35,077 bases of DNA from an uncultured Clostridia bacterium. GTDB taxonomy: Bacteria > Bacillota > Clostridia > Christensenellales > Borkfalkiaceae. The position numbers and the translations under genes were made by a program. The first letter of the stretch is position 1; each line of letters opens with the position of its first letter. Below the pieces are notes generated by a model. It was not told the DNA's origin. It was given only the letters and a program-made list of their open reading frames with translations, and searched no databases. This document shows positions 1 through 6,582 of the stretch, one piece after another. Location of the stretch: positions 1 through 35,077 of the forward strand of contig CAKQSB010000019.1 of NCBI GenBank assembly GCA_934271735.1, written 5' to 3'.

Positions 1-210
1 CCTCATCAGTCGCTACGCGCCAGCTTCCCCCGAATTGCTCTCCCCTTCGAAATTTTCGGCTGAATGGGGAAGCCTTTCTATTTGTTTGTTTTAAACACAT
101 TTTCAAACGAATAAGCTAAAATAAAAAGCCTTCTCCCTTAGACAAAATCTTGAATAAAAAACTCAGCATAATAGCGGGAGAATGTGGCGGCACAGCCGAC
201 AGATGAGGGG
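1..210. repeat. Palindromic MITE-like element, copy 1 (left end cut by window)
   Basis: The left arm at the window edge (cctcatcagtcgctacgcgcc...) is matched in inverted orientation by a right arm at about 175-210 (gccgacagatgagggg). An inner inverted pair lies at about 66-76 (ggggaagcct) and 126-137 (aagccttctccc). The arms are the same as in the copies at 257-443 and 618-804, but the core between them differs. No open reading frame of credible length lies inside. This is best described as a non-autonomous palindromic repeat; no transposase is seen in the window. Confidence 0.65.
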
Positions 211-256
211 CTTGCAACCCACTTCTTATTTCTACTCAATCGGATATTTTCACTGC

Positions 257-978
257 CCCCTAATCAGTCGCTTCGCGCCAGCTTTCCCCGAACTGCTCTT
301 TTCTTCGAAATTTTCGGCTGAATGGGGAAGCCTTTTCAAATTTACTCTTTTCTTAAAAAAAGGCTTCTCCTGATTATAAATATTTGAAAAAACAATTACC
401 TTTTTGGGGGAGAAGCTGACGACGAAGTCGGCTGATGAGGGGGAAGTCAAACAATACCTTTTTATTTGAGTATTCGGCAAATCTTATTATACCTTAAAGT
501 TCTCTTTTGTAAGTTTCACTGCTTTACATATTCAATTTAAAGCAAATTTTATTCTTTTATTTCTATACAAAAAAATTTCAATAAAAAACATACCAGAATG
601 AATAAATTATACGCTTGCCCCTCATCAGTCGCTTCGCGCCAGCTTCCCCCGAATTGCTCTCCCCTTCGAAATTTTCGGCTGAATGGGGAAGCCTTTTCAA
701 ATTTACTCTTTTCTTAAAAAAAGGCTTCTCCTGATTATAAATATTTGAAAAAACAATTACCTTTTTGGGGGAGAAGCTGACGACGAAGTCGGCTGATGAG
801 GGGGAAGTCAAACAATACCTTTTTATTTGAGTATTCGGCAAATCTTATTATACCTTAAAGTTCTCTTTTGTAAGTTTCACTGCTTTACATATTCAATTTA
901 AAGCAAATTTTATTCTTTTATTTCTATACAAAAAAATTTCAATAAAAAACATACCAGAATGAATAAATTATACGCTTG
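257..978. repeat. 361-bp tandem duplication carrying palindromic elements
   Basis: Two head-to-tail units, 257-617 and 618-978, have a period of exactly 361 bases. From the inner hairpin onward they appear identical, while the first ~77 bases differ at several positions. Each unit has a 187-bp palindromic element (257-443 and 618-804) followed by an AT-rich spacer of about 174 bases. The arms read cccctcatcagtcgcttcgc on the left and, inverted, gctgatgagggg on the right. Short open frames exist here, but they are shadows of the repeat with no ribosome binding site. Confidence 0.85.
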
Positions 979-1055
979 CCCCTCATCAGTCGCTACGCGC
1001 CAGCTTCCCCCGAACTGCTCTTTTCTTCGAAATTTTCGGTTGAATGGGGAAGCCT
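979..1055 (+). repeat. Half-element (77 bp) of the palindromic family
   Basis: This repeats the first 77 bases of the 361-bp unit and stops at the inner ggggaagcct hairpin, after which the sequence is unrelated. It can fold by itself, agcttcccc pairing with ggggaagc. A second solitary half-element lies at 30349-30425 on the other strand, so the 77-bp form looks like a discrete unit and not a random truncation. Confidence 0.75.
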
Positions 1056-1092
1056 TTATACTGTGTGGCATAAATTTCTCATATAATTACAT

Positions 1093-1120
1093 AAGCCGAT
1101 GCTGAAAACAGCATCGGCTT
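1093..1120. terminator. Perfect 12-bp hairpin, possible terminator
   Basis: The stem aagccgatgctg / cagcatcggctt closes an AAAA loop. On the plus strand it is followed by an A/T-rich stretch with a short T run about 13 bases later. No gene clearly ends into it, since the nearest gene on either strand is the lipoprotein ending at 1290 (minus strand). It may serve as that gene's distal terminator. Confidence 0.4.
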
Positions 1121-1245
1121 ATTATTGCTTCGTTTTTTTACTTTGCAATTGCTTTGCATTTTAATGAGATAGACTGTAAAGGTGGCGGTCTATGCTCTAT
1201 GCTCAGCTTAGGGTTCACAAAGAGTAAATCACAATGGGTGTCTGA

Positions 1246-1270
1246 GAAGGAGAGAAAGGTGCTCTCCTTC
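1246..1270 (-). terminator. Hairpin just downstream of the lipoprotein gene
   Basis: A perfect 9-bp stem (gaaggagag / ctctccttc) with a 7-base loop lies about 20 bases beyond the stop codon of the 963-residue lipoprotein. There is no T run after it on the minus strand, so it may protect the transcript end instead of acting as a classical intrinsic terminator. Confidence 0.35.
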
Positions 1271-1289
1271 ACAAACAGTATCTGAGAAA

Positions 1290-4181
1290 TTAAACAGTAG
1301 GATCCTCAGCCGGTTTAACAGTTTCGCTTACAAGAATACGTCTTCCGCATTCAGCGCAGATCTTATACTTAACGATATAAGTCTTAGCGTCTTCGCCTTC
1401 GCCTTTAACGATTTCAGCTTCAACAACCAACACGATTTCTTTACCGTCTTCGTCGGTAGTCTTAACGAAGTTTACGTGACCGGTCTGTTTAAGAACTTTA
1501 ACATAAACAAGATCAGTGAATTCTTTTTCCATAGCCTTGCTTACTTCTTTACCAGCTTCATGGTTGGTTACAGTGTACTTGTAAGTATAGTTGAAGGTGT
1601 ATTTTTCGAATCCGTCTTCACCACAGGTAGCAGCCTTGGAATCAACCTTAGTCATTTCAGCAGGAAGATCGATGGGAGCGAACGTTGCAGTGCAACCTTC
1701 GGTTACGCACTTAACAACAATCTTACCATCCTTAACTTCAGCAGTAAGGTCGTGACCAAGAGCGTCAACATATTCGATCTCTTCAGCACCGCACTTAGCG
1801 CAGTTGTACTTAATCCAACCAAAGTGGTCGCAAGTAGCTGCAAGTTTATGCTCTTCATCATCAAGAAGCTTAGCAGGTTTCGTGTGAGCTGCTTTAGCGT
1901 TTACAAGAACGTCCTGTCCGCAAGCTTCGCACTTGAAGTGTCCCTTAGCAGTTTCATCAGCGTCGCAAGCAGGAGCCTGGTCAGCGAAAAGGATCAAACC
2001 GGGAGTTGCAGCGTCGATGGTATCGCCGGATTTAATATTAGCTTTACCATTGAGCGTGTGAGGAAGTTTAGAAGTGATAACGGTAATGCTTTCCGTCTTT
2101 TCTCCTACTTTACCGACATACAAAGTAGTACCGGTAGAAGTACAAGTTGCGGGAACAATTACAGTCATAGTGGGTTCTTCATCGAACGTAAGCGAATCGG
2201 TGTAATCACAACGCGTGCAGGAAATAGAGATAACCCACTTTCCTTCGCCGTTCTTAACTGCATCGCTGTAAACTTTATCATGATCAAGAGCAGGAGCAAC
2301 TTCAGCTTCAGGAATTTCCTGTCCACACTCTTTACAAGTGAACGCAGCTCTGATTGCAGGAGTCGTACAAGTTGCAGGAGTGATCTTTCCTTCGCCATCG
2401 GCAGCAACGTGTTCTACTTCAAATTTAAGAAGTACGGACTCGCCGCAAGCGTCACAAATGTAGGAACCGCTGAGGTTCTTGTTCGTGCACTTAAATTCGG
2501 TATCAGCGAACCAAGTAATATCGTCCTTGTATTCAGCGTAGCTATATGTAATGAAAGCACCCTGAGCATCCTTAGCAGGCATAAATACGGTAGTACCGTC
2601 AGCCTTCTTAAGAGTATGAGCAAGTTTCGGAATTACGGTATCGATTTCAAAGCTATTGTTATCTTTATCTACAACGTCGTAGTGAGTATTTCCGGCTTTT
2701 GTGCAGGTAGCAGGAGTAATCTTCTCTACAACAGACTTAAGATCAGTGTAAGTCTTAACAGCTTCGCTTTCGCCGCAGTTACGTTTACATTTAGCGAGGA
2801 TGGTGTACTTATCATCAACTTTGCTTACAGTGTAATCATAATCATGTCCGAGAGCAGGAATAACTTCTTCTGCATCGGGCTTCTTGCATACGGAGCACTC
2901 GAATACATACTTACCAGCAGTTTCGCAAGTAGCTTTGACAGTGGGCTCAGCGTTTGCAGGACGTACGTGGTTCAACTGAACTTTAACTAATACGTCTTTG
3001 TTGCAGACTTCACAAGTGAATTTAGCAGCAGCAGGAGCTTCACAGGTAAGAGTTTCTTCAGCGAAGAGAGAAATACCGGTAGCATCGAACGCAGCCTTAT
3101 CAGCGAAGAGAAGAACGCCGTTGTTAGCCTTAAGATCAACAAGCTTACCGTTAAGAGTATGCTGAGTACCGGGGATAGTTACGTCTTTAACAACGATTTC
3201 CTGTCCGTCAACGGTAATAGTGAACGTACCCTTCTTAGCTTCTCCGCAAGAACCGTCGGCAGGAGTAACGTCAGAAACAGTGTAAGCAGCATCCTTGCAA
3301 GCAGGGATAGACTTAGTAACGGTCTGACCGCAAACCTTACAAACACCGGAAAGAGTTCCGACTTTGTTGTATTCGGGTTTCTCGGAAACAGTCCAAGTTT
3401 CGGAAACGTGACCCTTAGCGTCTTTAGCGTCAAGCCAGTAGCTTTCTTCACCGACAGCGTGGCAACGAGTACACATCTGTACAGTCCAACCGCCGTTTTC
3501 ACACCAGCTCTTAAGATTGTGCTCATCAAGAACAGGAGCAGCCTCCCATACGTGACCGAGAGCAGGTTTTTCATCCTTAATTTCAGCTTCGTATCCGCAG
3601 ACCGTACACTTTTCAGCAGTGTAACCTTTTTCCATGCAAGTAGGTTCAACAACGGTCGTCTCGTAAACGTGACGAACGCCTACATAAGTGTAAGCATATC
3701 CGCAATCGGGGCAAAGCATAAGGTAAACGCCGTTGGTGAAAGTTTTGTCAGCTTTCATCGCATGCGCAACTTCTTCAACATAGTGAGCGTTCTTGTGATC
3801 ACAAGCGACACTGTCTTCACCAAGCTTAATTTCGCCCGTAGTCTTGTCGGAATATGTAATCTTAAGAACGTTTCCGTCTTTTTCAATAGCTACAACAGAT
3901 TTGGTAACAGTAGTCGAAGCTACAGGAACTTCGATGGTCTTACCGTCGCTGAGAGTAAGAACGAACTTGTCGCCTTTAACTTCAGCAGATTTAACAAAAC
4001 CTACATTGCCAAGAGTTGCAACAGAGTCATCATCATAAACGGCAACGATTTCGCCCTTGTCGTTTACGTTGATAGACTTGACAGACTTTGCTTTTTCACC
4101 GCATCCGGTCGCGAACAAAGTGAGCGCGCAGATACAGCTTACAACAAGGATCATGACAAGCCATTTTGCAAACTTTTTCAT
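1290..4181 (-). CDS. Large CxxC-repeat lipoprotein, function unknown
   Basis: The product is 963 residues. It begins with a lysine pair, a hydrophobic stretch (residues 7-23) and a lipobox ending in Cys27 (FATGC), so it is predicted to be exported and lipid-anchored. Residues 35-115 form a short region rich in V/K/D. The rest is a chain of degenerate modules, each with a CxxC pair, a preceding pattern like ATC-x-x-x-G, and a following ALGH or similar. I count twelve CxxC pairs. Such modules are common in Clostridia surface proteins; the pairs could bind metal or form disulfides, but no role is established. The start is fixed by AAAGGAG about 8 bases before ATG, and a good promoter lies at 4329-4357. 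Long frames on the opposite strand are artefacts of the repetitive composition. The lipoprotein call is firm; function is open. Confidence 0.85.
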   Translation of the reverse strand: MKKFAKWLVMILVVSCICALTLFATGCGEKAKSVKSINVNDKGEIVAVYDDDSVATLGNVGFVKSAEVKGDKFVLTLSDGKTIEVPVASTTVTKSVVAIEKDGNVLKITYSDKTTGEIKLGEDSVACDHKNAHYVEEVAHAMKADKTFTNGVYLMLCPDCGYAYTYVGVRHVYETTVVEPTCMEKGYTAEKCTVCGYEAEIKDEKPALGHVWEAAPVLDEHNLKSWCENGGWTVQMCTRCHAVGEESYWLDAKDAKGHVSETWTVSEKPEYNKVGTLSGVCKVCGQTVTKSIPACKDAAYTVSDVTPADGSCGEAKKGTFTITVDGQEIVVKDVTIPGTQHTLNGKLVDLKANNGVLLFADKAAFDATGISLFAEETLTCEAPAAAKFTCEVCNKDVLVKVQLNHVRPANAEPTVKATCETAGKYVFECSVCKKPDAEEVIPALGHDYDYTVSKVDDKYTILAKCKRNCGESEAVKTYTDLKSVVEKITPATCTKAGNTHYDVVDKDNNSFEIDTVIPKLAHTLKKADGTTVFMPAKDAQGAFITYSYAEYKDDITWFADTEFKCTNKNLSGSYICDACGESVLLKFEVEHVAADGEGKITPATCTTPAIRAAFTCKECGQEIPEAEVAPALDHDKVYSDAVKNGEGKWVISISCTRCDYTDSLTFDEEPTMTVIVPATCTSTGTTLYVGKVGEKTESITVITSKLPHTLNGKANIKSGDTIDAATPGLILFADQAPACDADETAKGHFKCEACGQDVLVNAKAAHTKPAKLLDDEEHKLAATCDHFGWIKYNCAKCGAEEIEYVDALGHDLTAEVKDGKIVVKCVTEGCTATFAPIDLPAEMTKVDSKAATCGEDGFEKYTFNYTYKYTVTNHEAGKEVSKAMEKEFTDLVYVKVLKQTGHVNFVKTTDEDGKEIVLVVEAEIVKGEGEDAKTYIVKYKICAECGRRILVSETVKPAEDPTV

Positions 4182-4328
4182 TTTAAATTCTCCTTTAATA
4201 TTTTTTAAGTTTGTTTGAGTGTTTTTTGTAAAGTGATTTTACATAAATTATTCATTCAATACCATTTTCGTCCGGCACCTCCCGAATGATTTACCTTTAA
4301 AAAAACGTCAGTAAACCCTTTTGCTATA

Positions 4329-4357
4329 ATCTTAAACCATTTGTTCCGATTTGTCAA
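4329..4357 (-). promoter_or_regulatory. Sigma-A-type promoter of the CxxC lipoprotein
   Basis: On the minus strand, TTGACA (4352-4357) is followed after 17 bases by TAAGAT (4329-4334). Transcription would start near 4322, giving a leader of about 140 bases before the ATG at 4181. The leader holds no riboswitch or strong hairpin that I recognise. Confidence 0.55.
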
Positions 4358-5120
4358 CTGTTTTAAGGAATTATTTTTTCGGTTTTTTATACCTGTTTCG
4401 CATATATCTTTTTTAAAGCTTTCGGCGGGCGAATTCTTTCCGATTTATTTTATTTTCGGTTTACTTTTCCGTTTTCGGGCAACTTTCGGTTCTGCATCCA
4501 AAGCATTATCCCGCGCGACGGAAAATTCCCCGAAACAAAACCCGTCGGCTGAGAAAAGGGTAAATCAAAAAAATACAATTTTCGCAAAGCAATCGGTCTT
4601 CCGAAAAGCCGAAAAAGTTACATATATATAATATGTTATACGCAAATGAGATGACAAACAGAATTTTTTATACAAAATTTCAATTTGTTTTTGCATAAAC
4701 GTAATGATAAATTAAATAAAATTACAAGCGTTTTCCGTAAAATTTTTTAATGAAAGCCTTGACGGAAACAATTCGAGAAGGTTGCGGCACGCGAAAAAAT
4801 ATAAAGTACAGTCAAAAAGTTTAAATAAGGTAAAGTCGGAAAATTACAAACGTTTCGAGCGGTTATAGAAATTTCTTATGGTTCGGATAAAAAATTTGAT
4901 AACCACGAGGAGGTTCTGCCGATTAACGATTCGGATGTCACAAGTGAAATATCGTTTGATAATTATTTATGCAATATCGCACAGAAAATCTGTCCTCTTT
5001 CGTCAAATCCGCGCGGAAAAACGCTCGATTTGCTATCTTTTCCAAGAGGAAAAAGCTTTTATACTCTCTTTCGGTGAGTTTTACCGACATATTCCCCAAA
5101 AGGGGGAGACAAATAAAAAA
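4358..5120. other. Gene-poor intergenic region
   Basis: No convincing gene is present. Two open frames on the plus strand (4341-4631 and 4878-5285) have no ribosome binding site and no recognisable protein pattern, and the second runs antisense into the cvpA-like gene. The region is AT-rich. It contains one divergent copy of the 67-bp repeat at 4995-5075 and otherwise nothing I can name. Confidence 0.5.
4995..5075 (+). repeat. Dispersed, diverged copy of the 67-bp repeat
   Basis: The stretch ctctttcgtcaaatcc...gctcgattt...ttttccaagag...ctctctttcgg aligns along its length with the tandem repeat at 5945-6146 (ctcttccgtcaaatcc...gttcgattt...cttctccaaag). It lies on the far side of the cvpA-like gene from the tandem array, in the same orientation. 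Confidence 0.5.
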
Positions 5121-5675
5121 TTAAATGCGGAAGATTGCCGAAAGAGGATTGTTAAGATAAATCTTATCCAGACTGAAAAAACTGCCTTTAAGGTTTTCCG
5201 CCATCGCTCCGTCCGCGCCGCCGCCGACAAGATAGGCAACCTCGAGAACGATTATCGCAAGCGCGATAAACTCCGCAACGCCTAAAAGCACGCCCAGAAT
5301 ACTGTTTAAAACCCTTACTCCGCCTGTTTTGGACTCCAGAATGCCCGCAAGCACGTTGACGACAAGGAGCTGAACAAGCATTACGGCTACAAAAATGCAA
5401 ACGGCGGTCAGAATGGTTTCGATTCTTATCGTTACCAAAAAATCGCAAAAACCGTTATTCTGAGACTTTAAATACTCCACAAATTTCGCCTGCGCGCTCT
5501 TCGTCTGATCCAAAGAAATTATTATTCCGAACAGAAAATACGCTATCACAAGCGTTATTATTCGCCCCGTTATTCCTTTATTTAACACTTTAAGGCTGCG
5601 CCCGAACCCGAGCGCCGCGCCCAACACGGCAAACAGGCATGCGCCGCCTATCGCCAGATAATCCGCTCCGATCAA
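5121..5675 (-). CDS. CvpA-family integral membrane protein
   Basis: This is a 184-residue hydrophobic protein with about four membrane segments (roughly 5-25, 36-54, 84-112 and 124-150). Glycines are clustered in the first segment (GAALGFGRSLK), and a second conserved-looking block is VRVLNSILGVLLGVAEFI. Both fit the CvpA (colicin V production) family, a poorly understood group of small inner-membrane proteins. The start is TTG, not ATG: GGAGA lies about 10 bases upstream and no ATG fits. The gene stands alone, with repeats on both sides. A weak -10-like TACAAT lies at 5705-5710. The family assignment is moderate, and the biochemical role is unknown. Confidence 0.65.
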   Translation of the reverse strand: MIGADYLAIGGACLFAVLGAALGFGRSLKVLNKGITGRIITLVIAYFLFGIIISLDQTKSAQAKFVEYLKSQNNGFCDFLVTIRIETILTAVCIFVAVMLVQLLVVNVLAGILESKTGGVRVLNSILGVLLGVAEFIALAIIVLEVAYLVGGGADGAMAENLKGSFFSLDKIYLNNPLSAIFRI

Positions 5676-5833
5676 TTTTTTATTTCTCCGTCTTTATTGT
5701 TTACATTGTAACACATTCCGAAACAAAAATAAAGCGAAGCGACGATTATTCGTTAAATTTTTAAAAAAGAAAATAAAACGTAAAGAAGGTAAAAAATCGC
5801 TCAATCTACGTCGGGCGAGAATAAAAGGCGAAA

Positions 5834-5865
5834 GCAGCGGCAAACCGCTTGCGGTTTGCCGCTGC
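5834..5865. repeat. Long perfect hairpin
   Basis: The sequence gcagcggcaaaccgc is followed by tt and its exact reverse complement, a 15-bp inverted repeat. On the minus strand it is followed by a moderately T-rich stretch (tttcgccttttatt), so it could terminate transcription coming from the right. No intact gene on that strand ends here. Confidence 0.6.
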
Positions 5866-5891
5866 AGTGTTATAAAAAGTAAAAACAAGCC

Positions 5892-5909
5892 GATAATCGA
5901 CTTATAGAC
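5892..5909 (+). repeat. Dispersed 18-bp repeat, copy 1
   Basis: Exact copy of GATAATCGACTTATAGAC, followed by an A/C-rich pair and a T run (aaacttttac), as at the other full copies. It lies in an intergenic region. Confidence 0.8.
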
Positions 5910-5944
5910 AAACTTTTACTGATTTTTATCTCTCTTGTTGCGCC

Positions 5945-6146
5945 CTCTTCCGTCAAATCCTTGCAAAAAGCCGTTCGATTTACCGCCTTCTCCAAAGAAC
6001 GAAGGCTCAGCTCTCTTTTGTCAGGTCGTTGCGGAAAGAAGCTTGATTTACCGCTTTCTCCAAGAACGAAGGCTCGGTTCTCCTTTGTCAGGTCATTGCG
6101 GAAAGAAGGTTGATTTACCGCTTTCTCCAAAGGAAGAAAACCCTCG
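5945..6146 (+). repeat. Tandem array of a 67-68 bp repeat, three copies
   Basis: Copies begin at 5945, 6013 and 6080. Shared landmarks in each are a ctctt(c/t)(c/t)gtca start, a gcaaaaag or gcggaaagaag block, tgatttaccgc or cgatttaccgc, and cttctccaa or tttctccaa. Copies 2 and 3 are much more alike than copy 1. The last copy runs straight into the GH94 remnant. Confidence 0.75.
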
Positions 6147-6501
6147 TTTATCTTCCCGGCTATATCGAAAACGAAAAAGACGAAAAATGGGAAGCTCCGA
6201 ACGTTATAAACAAGAAAAAAGCCGAAAAACTCATCGCAAAATACTTAAACGAAGAAAACGTTTACGCCGAATTTGACAAGCTTAAAGACAAATGGTATAA
6301 TTTCCTCGGAAATTTCGCCGTTAAATCTTCGGACGAAAAGTTCGATCGCGTAGTCAATATCCGGAATCAGTATCAATGGGGCTTAAAATCAAACCCTGTA
6401 TGCCGAAAGAAATAAACGAATTTAATCTCACAAGGAAATTCCGCGGCGTTACGTACGAAATTTTCGCCGTACGCGACGAAAAAAAAGCCGCGGGAGTATA
6501 A
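6133..6501 (+). pseudogene. Remnant of a GH94 sugar phosphorylase (cellobiose phosphorylase type)
   Basis: Two pieces of one protein family are joined by a large internal deletion. The first piece (about 6133-6372) reads LVYLPGYIENEKDEKWEAP ... VINKKKAEKLIAKY ... FAVKSSDEKFDRVVNI RNQYQ, which matches the middle of GH94 cellobiose-type phosphorylases just before the catalytic barrel. The second (about 6376-6501, shifted frame) reads GLKIKPCMPKE ... FNLTRKFRGVTYEI and a stop, matching the extreme C-terminus of that family. The intervening catalytic domain, some hundreds of codons, is missing, as is the N-terminus. The gene cannot be functional. It precedes the alpha-galactosidase in the same orientation, so the two may once have formed a carbohydrate-use operon. 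Confidence 0.75.
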
Positions 6502-6582
6502 TATAAACGGAATAAAACAAACAAACGACCTTCTCCCGCAAGGAAAAACGGGCGAAACGATTAAAGCGGAGGTTATTTATAA

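Larger units (their letters stand above)
5676..6132. other. Repeat-filled intergenic region
   Basis: From left to right it holds the upstream region of the cvpA-like gene, a perfect 15-bp hairpin at 5834-5865, one copy of the dispersed 18-bp repeat at 5892-5909, and a tandem array of a 67-bp repeat at 5945-6146. A minus-strand open frame across the array (5870-6130) merely translates the repeats and has no ribosome binding site. Confidence 0.6.

Noticed and set aside
250..841. Two nearly identical 76- and 87-codon minus-strand open frames in the repeat field
   Set aside because: They simply translate the 361-bp tandem repeat, with no ribosome binding site; counted as repeat, not gene.
257..978. 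CRISPR-like array in the first kilobase
   Set aside because: The repeated unit is 361 bp, palindromic and contiguous, without short regular spacers.
1476..2990. A 504-codon open frame on the plus strand, antisense to the CxxC lipoprotein
   Set aside because: It lies wholly within a repetitive gene with a strong ribosome binding site and promoter on the other strand, has no ribosome binding site of its own, and its composition (rich in S, F, V, N) is what reverse reading of that gene would give.
3159..4208. A 349-codon plus-strand open frame over the start of the lipoprotein
   Set aside because: Same reasons: antisense shadow of a low-complexity gene, and it runs out through the lipoprotein's own start region.
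4182..4328. Riboswitch in the long leader of the lipoprotein gene
   Set aside because: The leader is AT-rich with no conserved core of any riboswitch class I recognise and no terminator-like hairpin.
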